Below, piece by piece: positions 8,307 to 16,555 of a stretch of DNA of 64,000 nt. Position 1 is the stretch's first letter, and every line of letters begins with the position of its first letter. Below the pieces are notes generated by a model. That model did not search any database, was not told the origin of the DNA, and saw only the letters and a list, made by a program, of their open reading frames with translations. Source of the DNA: Saccharospirillum sp040881935 (GTDB lineage: Bacteria > Pseudomonadota > Gammaproteobacteria > Pseudomonadales > Natronospirillaceae). The DNA is taken from the NCBI RefSeq assembly GCF_040881935.1, contig NZ_JBBECH010000075.1, positions 11,050-75,049 on the forward strand, in the 5' to 3' direction. Position numbers and translations under genes: made by a program.

Positions 8307-9439
8307 GCATGTTGAGCGGCATCAAGGTCATTGAATTCAGTGACGGCCTGGTGGATTTGGGCGGGCGAATGCTCCGCGAAATGGGCGCCGAGGTGATTTC
8401 AGTGGTACCCGAACGAGTTAGCGACAGACCTCAGTGGCGAACCCTGGCCTGGCATCACGGTAAGACCCGGGTCACCGTGCCGGAAGGCACCGATCTCAGC
8501 CAGTGGGCATTGCTTGATGAGGCGGACATCGTGCTTGATGACCAGCGTTCCTCACATACGTCAATGCTCGACGATCTGCGACAGGAAAGGCCTGAACTGA
8601 TACATGTCATTGCCCGTGCTTTTAGCGAGCAGGGGCCATACCACAGTCGGCCAGCCACGGACCTGACCCTGATGGCGATGTCCGGTTTGATGACCATTGT
8701 TGGCGAACCGGACAAGCCACCATTGCGCCTCCCGGGAGAGCAGGCCTATGCCCTTGCCGGTATTCAGGTGGCGACCGCTGCGTTGCTGGCCCTGCATGTA
8801 CGTCGGCGTACCGGCCAGGGGCAGCGCGTTGATGTTTCCGCTTTTCAGTCGACCGTGCTTGCCAACTACCGGGAAGCCATTATGTACGAATGGACCGGAC
8901 GTATTGGCCGGCGGACGGGCAATCAACTGGTACGGGGCAAGTCGGGTGTGCGTCAGGTGTGGCCCTGCGCAGACGGCTTCGTCACCTGGTCGATGATCGA
9001 CAACCCCAGCATGATGCGCTCGATGGTGACAGTGATGGTGGATCGTCAGGTAGCCGGCGAACTGGCAGACATAGACTGGGACGCCATTTTAGTGGCCGAT
9101 ACGCCGCAAGACACCGTTGATCGATGGCAGTCCGTTTTCGGGCGTTTCTTTGCCACGCTGACCAGGGCCGAGTTGGGCGACCTGTCACTGGAACGCGGCT
9201 GGGGGTTGTCCGTGATCAAGAATCTGGACGATGTCCGTTCCGATGCTCACCTGCGTGAGCGCAACCTTTTTGTACCGGTTCGGGATGAGACCAACGGCAC
9301 GCAAACAGGCACGCAAACAGGCACGCAAACAAGGTTGCCCGGTCCCCTGTTTCACCACACGACGCAGGGCGATACACCCATGCGCGTATTACGCCAACCT
9401 GTTCTGGTCACTGAATCGACCCGCTGGAGCGACTTGTGA
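8303..9439 (+). CDS. CaiB/BaiF CoA transferase, catalytic-type subunit
   Basis: A 378-residue class III CoA transferase. SGIKVIEFSDGLVDLGGRMLREMGAEVI is the N-terminal Rossmann strand region, AFSEQGPYHSRPATDLTLMAMSGLM carries the conserved Asp, and RTGQGQRVDVSAFQS follows. It is less typical at the N-terminus than the copies at 2678 and 9436 (no ENF/RPG loop, reading DDQRSSH instead), consistent with a specialised heteromer. It overlaps the previous gene by ATGA and the next by GTGA, so the three are coupled. Near its C-terminus a 12-base tandem repeat inserts Thr-Gly-Thr-Gln units. The heteromer idea is inference from the missing Asp in the neighbour. Confidence 0.85.
   Translation: MSMLSGIKVIEFSDGLVDLGGRMLREMGAEVISVVPERVSDRPQWRTLAWHHGKTRVTVPEGTDLSQWALLDEADIVLDDQRSSHTSMLDDLRQERPELIHVIARAFSEQGPYHSRPATDLTLMAMSGLMTIVGEPDKPPLRLPGEQAYALAGIQVATAALLALHVRRRTGQGQRVDVSAFQSTVLANYREAIMYEWTGRIGRRTGNQLVRGKSGVRQVWPCADGFVTWSMIDNPSMMRSMVTVMVDRQVAGELADIDWDAILVADTPQDTVDRWQSVFGRFFATLTRAELGDLSLERGWGLSVIKNLDDVRSDAHLRERNLFVPVRDETNGTQTGTQTGTQTRLPGPLFHHTTQGDTPMRVLRQPVLVTESTRWSDL
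9296..9331 (+). repeat. Three tandem copies of a 12-base unit inside a CoA-transferase gene
   Basis: GGCACGCAAACA occurs three times without interruption (9296-9307, 9308-9319, 9320-9331). It is in frame and encodes Gly-Thr-Gln-Thr repeats in a C-terminal loop of the 8303-9439 product. It looks like a slippage-prone microsatellite in coding sequence; changes in copy number would keep the frame. Confidence 0.9.
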
Positions 9440-10626
9440 GTCGCGCCGCCCTGGAAGGTATTCGCGTGCTGGATTTTTCGCGCCTGTTGCCTGGCCCTTA
9501 TTGCACCTGGCTGCTGGCCGACATGGGTGCCGATGTCATTCGCGTCGAGAATCCGCGTGAACTGGAGAAGCAGGCCGCGGTATTCGGCTGGGACAGGTTA
9601 ACGCCCGAAGAGCGCACCCGTTTGCGTGAGCGAGATATTCTGGCGCGCAACAAACGCTCCCTGAAGGCGGATATGGGCGACGCCGGGGTTGTCAAACTGT
9701 TGCATGATTTGATCAGCACGGTCGATGTCGTGGTTGAGGATTACCGGCCGGGTGTTCTGGACGGGTTGGGGCTGGGATACGAGGCACTGTCCAGCATCAA
9801 TCCCCGGCTGGTGTACTGCAGTTTAACGCTGTGCGGGCAAAGTGGACCTTACCGGGATAAGCCGGGCCACGATCCGGTGGCGCTTTCCATTGCTGGGGTG
9901 ACGTCGAGGTTGGGTGAAGATCCGGATGAACCTGGCTTCGCGGGCGTCCCTGCTGCGGATGTGGTAACCGGCACCCACGCCGCCTTCGGCATTTTGGCCG
10001 CGTTGCGGGCTAGCGATCAAAATGGGCAGGGCCAGCATATTGATATTGCGATGAGCGATTGCTCAATGAGCTTGCTGGTCAATGTACTGTCGCGGCATGC
10101 CGATATGGACAACCTGCCCGCTCGCGGCGATCGCCGCGCGGACATGGGGTTGTGGCGCACGGCCGATGATCGGTTTATTTGCACCACGGATATGGAGCCC
10201 CGTTACTGGCGCCGGTTTTGTCAGGTGGTGGGCCGGGAAGACTACATTCCACTGCAGAACGACATCGAATCCCGACCTGCTATTCGAGCAGCCCTGAGTG
10301 ACATTTTCAGAACCAAAACCCGTTCGGAATGGCTCGCTGTTCTGGAGCTGGCCGGTACCCAATTCGCGCCCGTGTACAGCGTAAGCGAAGCCATGCAGGA
10401 CCCTCACAATCGGGCACGAGGCATGGCAATGGAGTATCCGTCAAATACGGGTGACGCCGTGTTTCAATTGGGGTCGCCGTTAAAGCTTTCGCGAACACCC
10501 GCATCGATCCGTCATCTGGGTCGGGTTCCCGGGTCTGATACCCGGGCCATTCTAAATGAACTGGGGCTGTCGAAAGAGGAGGTCGAGAAACTGATTAAGA
10601 GTAAATCTGTCATGTTGAATGAGTGA
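9436..10626 (+). CDS. CaiB/BaiF (class III) CoA transferase
   Basis: A 396-residue class III CoA transferase with a full motif set: GIRVLDFSRLLPGPYCTWLL, GADVIRVENPRE, RNKRSLKADM, VVEDYRPGVLDGLGLGYEAL, SLTLCGQSGPY, and PGHDPVALSIAGV, whose Asp is the expected nucleophile. It resembles the alpha-methylacyl-CoA racemase/L-carnitine CoA-transferase branch, so racemisation of a 2-methylacyl-CoA is an alternative function. The start is GTG at 9436, overlapping the previous stop. Its stop is followed by 75 bases and then the TRAP genes on the same strand, suggesting that import and CoA activation are expressed together. Confidence 0.87.
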   Translation: MSRAALEGIRVLDFSRLLPGPYCTWLLADMGADVIRVENPRELEKQAAVFGWDRLTPEERTRLRERDILARNKRSLKADMGDAGVVKLLHDLISTVDVVVEDYRPGVLDGLGLGYEALSSINPRLVYCSLTLCGQSGPYRDKPGHDPVALSIAGVTSRLGEDPDEPGFAGVPAADVVTGTHAAFGILAALRASDQNGQGQHIDIAMSDCSMSLLVNVLSRHADMDNLPARGDRRADMGLWRTADDRFICTTDMEPRYWRRFCQVVGREDYIPLQNDIESRPAIRAALSDIFRTKTRSEWLAVLELAGTQFAPVYSVSEAMQDPHNRARGMAMEYPSNTGDAVFQLGSPLKLSRTPASIRHLGRVPGSDTRAILNELGLSKEEVEKLIKSKSVMLNE

Positions 10627-10701
10627 GTTCGATCGAGTTGTCCGCTCTATTCAAGGTCTTGCTAACAACAAATATAAAACTGCTAAAGAGAGGAACTGGT
10701 T

Positions 10702-11727
10702 ATGACATCTACTATAAGATCTGCACGTAAACTGATCGCTGTTTCTGTTTGTTCGACCCTGGTGCTTGGTGCTGCCAGCGCCGCGGAATTCAATCTTACC
10801 TACGCATCCCCGTATTCAACCACCCATCCCTATGGTGCTGCCGATGAAGCCTGGATCGAGCGTATTGAAGAACAGACCAACGGGCGAGTGGACATCACCG
10901 CCTATTGGGGACGCTCCCTGATCAGTAGCCGGGAAGGGGTTGATGAACTGGAGGCCGGCATAGCCGACATGGCCTATATTACCCCAATATATGCAACCTC
11001 TGGTTACGAATTGAACCGCCTGACACCTGCCTTCTTCTACGGCTATTCAGATCCCGCTCATGTTCTCGCTGTGTACCAGCAACTTTGGGAGGAATTCCCC
11101 ACTTTTGCCGAGGAACTCGGTGGTGTCCGGGTGCTGGGATTCAACGTTGGCACGCCCATGCATTTGCAGTTGCGGGACGATCCGGTGAACACGCTCGACG
11201 ACTTGCGTGGACTGCGCATTCGTTCGGCCAACGACTACATCGGTGCACTGGCCGAATTCGGGGCTGAAGGCGTAGCCATGCCAATGGGCGATACCTACCC
11301 CGCTCTTCAGCGCGGGGTCCTCGATGGTGTGATCGCGCCATACGAAGCCCTGAAGTCACTGAGCTTTGGCGAAGTGGTCGAATACTATGTCGACCTGCCT
11401 CATAGCCGTGGTGCCTATGCCTCGAGGGCTATGAACCAGGCGGTGTGGGATTCCTTGCCGGAAGATATTCAGGCGGTCTTTCTCGATAACATCGATTGGC
11501 TGACCCAAAAGAATCTGGAAAATTCAATGGAAGCTGAAGAGGAAGGTAAAGCCTTTGGCGTTGAACAGGGTGTGACCTTTATCGAAATAGCAGCCTCCGA
11601 AAAAGAGCGCTATGCCGAGACTTTTACCAGCAGCGCACGTGAAGTTGCGGAAAATCTTGACGAACGCGGTCTGCCTGGTAGTGAAATCCTCGAACAGGTT
11701 CGCCAGGCTCACCAGACCTCCGACTAA
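10702..11727 (+). CDS. dctP: TRAP transporter substrate-binding protein, DctP family
   Basis: A periplasmic binding protein of a tripartite ATP-independent periplasmic transporter, which captures an organic acid and passes it to the membrane subunits. An N-terminal signal peptide of about 28 residues ends at ASAAEF. The mature 310 or so residues carry typical DctP features: NLTYASPYSTTHPYGAAD, AYITPIYATSGYELN, GLRIRSANDYIGALAEFGAEGVAMPMGDTYPALQRGVLDG (with the usual ligand-carboxylate Arg in LRIR) and ASRAMNQAVWDSLP. It is the first gene of the dctPQM order and is preceded by AGAGGA. It follows three CoA-transferase genes, which fits a carboxylic acid substrate. Chemical identity is not determinable. 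Confidence 0.92.
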   Translation: MTSTIRSARKLIAVSVCSTLVLGAASAAEFNLTYASPYSTTHPYGAADEAWIERIEEQTNGRVDITAYWGRSLISSREGVDELEAGIADMAYITPIYATSGYELNRLTPAFFYGYSDPAHVLAVYQQLWEEFPTFAEELGGVRVLGFNVGTPMHLQLRDDPVNTLDDLRGLRIRSANDYIGALAEFGAEGVAMPMGDTYPALQRGVLDGVIAPYEALKSLSFGEVVEYYVDLPHSRGAYASRAMNQAVWDSLPEDIQAVFLDNIDWLTQKNLENSMEAEEEGKAFGVEQGVTFIEIAASEKERYAETFTSSAREVAENLDERGLPGSEILEQVRQAHQTSD

Positions 11728-11740
11728 CCTGAAACCGGCG

Positions 11741-11763
11741 GGGCCGTGCGATCAGTACGGCCC
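11741..11763 (+). terminator. Hairpin between dctP and dctQ
   Basis: GGGCCGT (11741-11747) pairs with ACGGCCC (11757-11763) across a 9-base loop, with no T run after it. This position, after a binding-protein gene and before its permease genes, is typical of an mRNA-stabilising or attenuating stem that lets the binding protein be made in excess. It also argues against a dctQ start at the GTG at 11746, which lies in the stem. Confidence 0.55.
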
Positions 11764-11781
11764 GACTTTGCGGAGATAAGC

Positions 11782-12294
11782 ATGAGAATCATAGAACGCC
11801 TTCTGCGCGGTATTGTGACGGTGGGTGCTTTTACCGGTGTGGCCTGCATTATAGCCCTGATGTTTCTGACCGTGGTGACGGTCAGTTTCCGGGCCATTGG
11901 CATTGCCTTTCCCGGTACCTATACATTGGCCGAGATACTGTTGATCCCGTCGATCAGTTTTTCCCTTGCTTATGCCGCTTATGAGGGTGCTCATACCCGA
12001 GTCGAACTGGTGACGTCACTCTTGCCACCGCGGCTGGCTCGTCTGTTGGACGCCCTGATGCTGGCGCTGGGTACCGTTTTTTGGGTAGTGGTGGCCTATG
12101 CCGGAACATTGGAAGCGTTGAAGAGTGCCCGTAACCAGGAGCAAGCGCCGATACTGGGCTTTCCGGTAACGCCGTTCCGGTGGATGTTGGTGATCGCTAT
12201 TTCATTGTTGTGCCTCGTTCTTGTGGTTCAGGTCGTGCAGGCCTTGTTACGGACGAGACAAATTGAAGAAACGGGTGAGGAGAGTCAGTCATGA
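11782..12294 (+). CDS. dctQ: TRAP transporter small membrane subunit, DctQ family
   Basis: A 170-residue membrane protein with four hydrophobic segments (about residues 8-35, 45-65, 83-107 and 125-153), as expected for DctQ. The motif FPGTYTLAEILLIPSISFSLAYAAYEGAHTRVELV contains the conserved helix 2 region. An ATG start at 11782 with CGGAG 6 bases upstream is preferred to the GTG at 11746. Its TGA overlaps the ATG of dctM (ATGA). It pairs with DctM in the inner membrane. Confidence 0.88.
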   Translation: MRIIERLLRGIVTVGAFTGVACIIALMFLTVVTVSFRAIGIAFPGTYTLAEILLIPSISFSLAYAAYEGAHTRVELVTSLLPPRLARLLDALMLALGTVFWVVVAYAGTLEALKSARNQEQAPILGFPVTPFRWMLVIAISLLCLVLVVQVVQALLRTRQIEETGEESQS

Positions 12295-13586
12295 CGCCGG
12301 TCGTCACTGGGTTTGTCGGCCTAATTGGTCTGTTCAGTTTAATTGCCTTCGGTATGCCCATCGGCTTTGCCATGGGCCTGGTTGGGTTTCTGGGGTTCGC
12401 TTACCTGATCAGCTTTCATGCCGCCATCATCAAGGTCGGGGTTGTAACCTTCGATCTGTCTACCAATTACGCCATCGGGACAGTTCCTTTGTTCCTGTTC
12501 ATGGCTCATATATTGTTTGCTTCCGGTATCGGACGGGACCTGTATGACGTTGCCGCCTGTTGGCTGGGCCGTCGTCGTGGCGGGTTGGCCATGGCGACTA
12601 TTGGTGCATCGTCGGGCTTTGCCGCCGCAAGCGCGTCGAGCATCGCAACCACCGCCACTATGGGATTGGTCGCACTGCCTGAAATGCGCAAACACAATTA
12701 TGACGTTTCCCTGGCTTCCGGCAGCGTAGCGGCAGGGGGCACGATAGGTAGTTTAATACCGCCCAGCGGCATGTTTATTATTTATGGCATTCTGACCGAA
12801 ACCTCTATTGGCAAGATGTTCGCCGCCGGGATTATCCCCGGTATCTTGCTCGCGCTGTTCTATATGGTGACGATTGCACTGGTATGCCGAATAAATCCGA
12901 ACGCGGGTCCCCGTGGTCCCAAGTATTCGCTCAGGGAAAAACTGGTCAGCCTGAAGAAGACCGGTGAGGTCATTGTGCTGTTTATGCTGGTGATGGGCGG
13001 TATTCTACTGGGTTGGTTTACCCCAACAGAGGCAGGGGCCATGGGCGCGTTCGGCGCGATTATTGTCGCCAGTCTGCGACGGCGCCTAAACTGGAAGGCA
13101 CTGCAGGAAGCAATATATTCAACCCTGAAAACCACCGGGATGATCTTTGGAATCCTGTTTGGTGCCCTGGTTTTCAACAGCTTTATCACGGTTACCAATA
13201 TCCCGTTGAACATCGTAGGGTTTGTAACTGAATCCGGTTTCTCCCCATTTGTTGTATTGCTACTCATACTGTCGGTTTATCTGGTTTTGGGAATGGTACT
13301 CGACGCCTCAGCAATGATGACGCTGACCATCCCCCTGTTCTTTCCGCTGGTCACTAACCTTGGCTTCGACGCGGTGCTCTTTGGTGTGCTTGTTGTACGT
13401 ATGACCGAGATTGCGCTCATTACGCCGCCAGTGGGTATGAATGTCTATGTGCTTTCCGGTATAGCGCCGGACATTCCACTGACCAAAATCTTCAAGGGTA
13501 CTCTGCCGTTCGTCATGGCCGATGCGTTGCATGTAGCGCTGTTGCTGGCATTCCCAATTCTGGTTCTGTGGCTGCCAAGCCTGTAA
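12291..13586 (+). CDS. dctM: TRAP transporter large membrane subunit, DctM family
   Basis: A 431-residue, strongly hydrophobic protein of the ion-transporter superfamily, the sodium- or proton-coupled channel of the TRAP system. FGMPIGFAMGLVGFLGFAYLI, PLFLFMAHILFASGIGRDLYD, SSGFAAASASSIATTATMGLVALPEM, GGTIGSLIPPSGMFIIYGILTETSIGKMFAAGIIPG, LGMVLDASAMMTLTIPLFFPL and TEIALITPPVGMNVYVLSG are family signatures in the expected order. It starts in an ATGA overlap with dctQ. The last 19 bases overlap the MFS gene that follows, so all belong to one transcript. Confidence 0.95.
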   Translation: MTPVVTGFVGLIGLFSLIAFGMPIGFAMGLVGFLGFAYLISFHAAIIKVGVVTFDLSTNYAIGTVPLFLFMAHILFASGIGRDLYDVAACWLGRRRGGLAMATIGASSGFAAASASSIATTATMGLVALPEMRKHNYDVSLASGSVAAGGTIGSLIPPSGMFIIYGILTETSIGKMFAAGIIPGILLALFYMVTIALVCRINPNAGPRGPKYSLREKLVSLKKTGEVIVLFMLVMGGILLGWFTPTEAGAMGAFGAIIVASLRRRLNWKALQEAIYSTLKTTGMIFGILFGALVFNSFITVTNIPLNIVGFVTESGFSPFVVLLLILSVYLVLGMVLDASAMMTLTIPLFFPLVTNLGFDAVLFGVLVVRMTEIALITPPVGMNVYVLSGIAPDIPLTKIFKGTLPFVMADALHVALLLAFPILVLWLPSL

Positions 13587-14812
13587 ACCTCCCCGCCTGG
13601 CGGCGGTGGGGTGTTGTCGGAGCCTCTGGCGTATTGACCGGTGTCGGGCAGGGGTTTGTAGCCTTTGCCGTATCTTCCCTGGTTAAACCAATAGCGGGTG
13701 ATCTCGCCCTTGGCCGTGGCACGGTATCCATGGCTGTCGGGCTGGGTCGCCTGACGTCCGGCCTGGTATCTCCGCTGGCGGGCTATTTGTCCGATCGTTT
13801 CGGCACACGCTTACCCGTGCTGCTGGGTATGTTATTGCTTTCTCTGGGCCTGGCTCTGATGACCTTTATACAGTCCGCTACAGGTCTGGTGATTGTCTGG
13901 TCGGGGATCGTATCTGCCGGTGTTGCACTGGGCTTTATGGTGGCTCTGGACAAACAGGTGGTTCAGTCAACGGTGCACCGCCGGGGGCTGGCATTGGCGG
14001 TCCGGTTTTCTGTGGTCGGCATTGTTACCGCCATCTTGATACCTGTGGTCGCCACTATGGTAAACCGGCTTGGCTGGCGGACAACTTGCCTGGTTTGGTC
14101 GGCCTTTATTTTTATACTGATACCTTTCGCGCTTGCCTTATTTCGAGGCAGCGAAACAACTATACAGACCCAGCGAGCATCCCTTTGGTTGAAGGCTGAT
14201 AACAGGGTTAGCCAGAGCGGCTGGCGCGAGCTGATTACCGGCCGTGCATTTTTGTTGCTGGGCCTTGGGTTTATGGCGCAGGCCTCTGTTAATTCCGGAT
14301 TGGCTGTACACTTAATACCGTTGGTTACCGATCAGGGGCATTCTGACCGCATAGCGGCCGGCATGCTCAGCAGCCTGGTGTTGATGTCGATACCGGTACG
14401 TCTAGTGACCGGAACCTTGGCTGATCAACTTTCACCCAGAGCGCTCGCCATTGTCTTTGGCAGTATTTTAATAACCGAGGGGCTTAGCCTGGTATGGTTC
14501 GCTAACTGGCCGACCCTGGTTGGGTTGATGGCCATGCTCATCATGCTGGCCATCAGTGTTGGGGCTGGTACCTTGATCGTCATGATACTGGTCAGTCGGA
14601 TATACGGAGAGCACCGGTTCGGGTCTGTCCAGGGTACGCTGATGTTGTTGCAAGTCCCCGGTACGACGCTGGCGCCTATTCTCACCGGATATGCGTTTGA
14701 CCTGACTGATAGCTATCAGCTTGCCTTACTGGGTTTCGCTGGAGGGCTTTTGGCTGTCGGTATATCGCTGGTAATTTTTCGATCTGAGCTATCTGAAGTA
14801 ACTCGTCCCTGA
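13568..14812 (+). CDS. MFS transporter
   Basis: A 414-residue major facilitator with about 12 predicted membrane helices. GYLSDRFGTRLP between helices 2 and 3 is the family motif A (GxLxDRxGxR). SAGVALGFMVALDKQVVQ and RGLALAVRFSVVG lie in the N-terminal half. The start appears to be GTG at 13568, inside the end of dctM, implying coupling. A second carrier beside the TRAP system may take up or export a related acid, or release a pathway product. It resembles the oxalate/formate antiporter and monocarboxylate branch only in a general way. It is the last gene of the locus. Confidence 0.85.
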   Translation: MAAKPVNLPAWRRWGVVGASGVLTGVGQGFVAFAVSSLVKPIAGDLALGRGTVSMAVGLGRLTSGLVSPLAGYLSDRFGTRLPVLLGMLLLSLGLALMTFIQSATGLVIVWSGIVSAGVALGFMVALDKQVVQSTVHRRGLALAVRFSVVGIVTAILIPVVATMVNRLGWRTTCLVWSAFIFILIPFALALFRGSETTIQTQRASLWLKADNRVSQSGWRELITGRAFLLLGLGFMAQASVNSGLAVHLIPLVTDQGHSDRIAAGMLSSLVLMSIPVRLVTGTLADQLSPRALAIVFGSILITEGLSLVWFANWPTLVGLMAMLIMLAISVGAGTLIVMILVSRIYGEHRFGSVQGTLMLLQVPGTTLAPILTGYAFDLTDSYQLALLGFAGGLLAVGISLVIFRSELSEVTRP

Positions 14813-14871
14813 TTTGACACTATTGAATCTGGTTGGTCTGCCAGGCCAATAACTGACTAATAAAGAAACGA

Positions 14872-14887
14872 TTATGCCTCGGCATAA
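14872..14887. terminator. Perfect palindrome between convergent operons
   Basis: TTATGCC (14872-14878) and GGCATAA (14881-14887) with a 2-base loop form a 16-base palindrome in the 216-base gap between the MFS gene and the minus-strand ABC operon. It could act as a bidirectional terminator although the T runs are poor. It could also be a protein site. Confidence 0.35.
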
Positions 14888-15028
14888 CGCTTTACTTCCG
14901 TATTCGAGTCAACGGCTCGTTCGATATGAGCGACACTGCATGGCCAAATCAGCCACGAAGGTTGTCGATGATGAGACCTAGCTCCGTGCGCAATTAGCCC
15001 TACAATAATTGTTATAGAGCCGATCGTG

Positions 15029-15760
15029 TTAGAGCCGACGTATTGGTAGCCACCGTTTCTGTGTTGCCTTTACTCCTGGAAAGGAGCGCTCCACCGTACG
15101 CATAACTAGAGTCAGTAAAATCACTATAGCCAGGTAGATGCCGGTAATCAGCAGTAGCGGCTCATATACCAGGAAGGTTTCGTCGCGCACGATATTGGCT
15201 GCTTGAAGCAAGTCCATAACGGCGATAGTTGACACCAAGGGAACCGATTTGAGCAACAGAATCATCTCACCGGTAAGAGAGGGCAGGCCGATCTGAAAAG
15301 CACGCGGCAGCCATAGCCGATACAGGATCTGCCAGGATGAGAGACCGAAAGCCCGGCCCGCTTCCAGCTCTCCAGACGGTACGCTCTGCATGGCACCGCG
15401 AAAGATCTCGCCAGAGTAGGCACCGACGCTCAAGATGAAGGTCAGTGCACCAAAGAAAAACGGTTCGCGAACAATTGGCCAGAACCAGCTTTCACGTAAC
15501 CCGGGCACACCTTCCATCAGCCGGCCGACGCCGTAATAGAAGAAAAACAACTGCACCAGCAGCGGAGTGCCACGAATGACGGTGACATAGGCACCGGCCA
15601 ACCAAGCCACTGGTCGTGGGCCCCGCAATCGGGCCAGGGCGGTGAGGACAGCCAGAGCCAGCCCGGCGACGGCGGAAATTGCCACCAACAAGATGGTATT
15701 GAGAAAACCGGTCCAGAGGTACTCCTGGTAAAAAGGATCGCCAAGCCAGGAATAATTCAT
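15029..15760 (-). CDS. Polar amino-acid ABC transporter permease (HisM-like)
   Basis: A 243-residue inner-membrane permease of the HisM/GlnP family. GTPLLVQLFFFYYG and the EAA loop ELEAGRAFGLSSWQILYRLWLPRAF contact the ATPase. About five hydrophobic segments are present. It is the last gene of the eight-gene minus-strand operon that starts at 22678. It follows the other permease after a single base. Together they would form the channel for a basic or zwitterionic amino acid, in keeping with the arginine-type enzymes encoded upstream in the same operon. Confidence 0.92.
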   Translation of the reverse strand: MNYSWLGDPFYQEYLWTGFLNTILLVAISAVAGLALAVLTALARLRGPRPVAWLAGAYVTVIRGTPLLVQLFFFYYGVGRLMEGVPGLRESWFWPIVREPFFFGALTFILSVGAYSGEIFRGAMQSVPSGELEAGRAFGLSSWQILYRLWLPRAFQIGLPSLTGEMILLLKSVPLVSTIAVMDLLQAANIVRDETFLVYEPLLLITGIYLAIVILLTLVMRTVERSFPGVKATQKRWLPIRRL

Positions 15761-15761
15761 A

Positions 15762-16460
15762 TTAGGCTTCCCCCCGGCGCACGCGGCGTTCCAGTCGTTG
15801 AAAGATGGCGGTCGATGTCATGGTCATAAGCAGATAGATGGCCCCTGCGGCGGCGTAGAATACAAAATGGGCGCGGCTGCTGGCGGCGGCCTGCTGAATG
15901 GTGAAGAAGAGTTCGTTGAAGCCGATAACACTGATCAGAGCCGTATCCTTTATCAGGATCAGCCATAAATTGGATAGACCGGGTAGAGCGTTGGGCCACA
16001 TACCAGGCAGAACGATGCGGTGAAAACGTGTCCAGCGTGAAAAGCCGAAGGCGTCGGCCGCTTCGATTTGGCCTCGCGGAATGGCGACAATCGCTCCCCG
16101 AAAAACCTCTGTCATGTATGCGCCCTGAACAAATGCCAGCACGCCGACGGCCGTAGCGAAACCGCTGATTTCGATGCGGCTGTCCAACCCGAACAGGTTC
16201 AGTAGCCACTCAATGGCGTCGCCCCCGGCGTAGTACAGAAGGATGATTAGCAATAATTCCGGTACGGCCCGGATCAGAGTTGAGTAGCCGGTAGCCAGCG
16301 CACGTAAGGGAGTTATAGGGCTGAGTTTGGCGCTTGCGCCGATCAGACCCAGCATCAAGCCGATCGCGTAAGCCAGAACAGCGATCTGCAAGGTGATCAG
16401 GGCACCATGGGCGATAGGCCCTGCCCAGTCGAGCAAGCTCTCCGGTTGCATGGCAGTCAT
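15762..16460 (-). CDS. Polar amino-acid ABC transporter permease (HisQ-like)
   Basis: A 232-residue permease of the HisQ family. ALATGYSTLIRAVPELLLIILLYYAG matches the family RGTPxLVQL-type segment, and EAADAFGFSRWTRFHRIVLPGMW is the EAA loop. It pairs with the HisM-like permease that begins one base after its stop. A 95-base, GC-rich gap with a strong palindrome separates it from the binding-protein gene upstream. Confidence 0.92.
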   Translation of the reverse strand: MTAMQPESLLDWAGPIAHGALITLQIAVLAYAIGLMLGLIGASAKLSPITPLRALATGYSTLIRAVPELLLIILLYYAGGDAIEWLLNLFGLDSRIEISGFATAVGVLAFVQGAYMTEVFRGAIVAIPRGQIEAADAFGFSRWTRFHRIVLPGMWPNALPGLSNLWLILIKDTALISVIGFNELFFTIQQAAASSRAHFVFYAAAGAIYLLMTMTSTAIFQRLERRVRRGEA

Positions 16461-16495
16461 GAGGTTTGGGTTCCTGTCTTGCTTGACGAATCAAA

Positions 16496-16507
16496 CCCCG
16501 GCCGGGG
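16496..16507 (-). other. GC palindrome between binding-protein and permease genes
   Basis: CCCCGGCCGGGG is self-complementary and lies in the gap between the binding-protein and permease genes, with further GC-rich repeats around it. By position it resembles the stems found at the other binding-protein/permease junctions in this window and may set their relative expression. Confidence 0.4.
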
Positions 16508-16555
16508 CGACTTGCGCCCGTTTCGACCGGGGTGCGGGTTAGGTCGGTGCCCGCT

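Noticed and set aside
9296..9331. Tandem repeat considered as a CRISPR array
   Set aside because: Units are contiguous, 12 bases long, in frame and without spacers; no cas genes are present.
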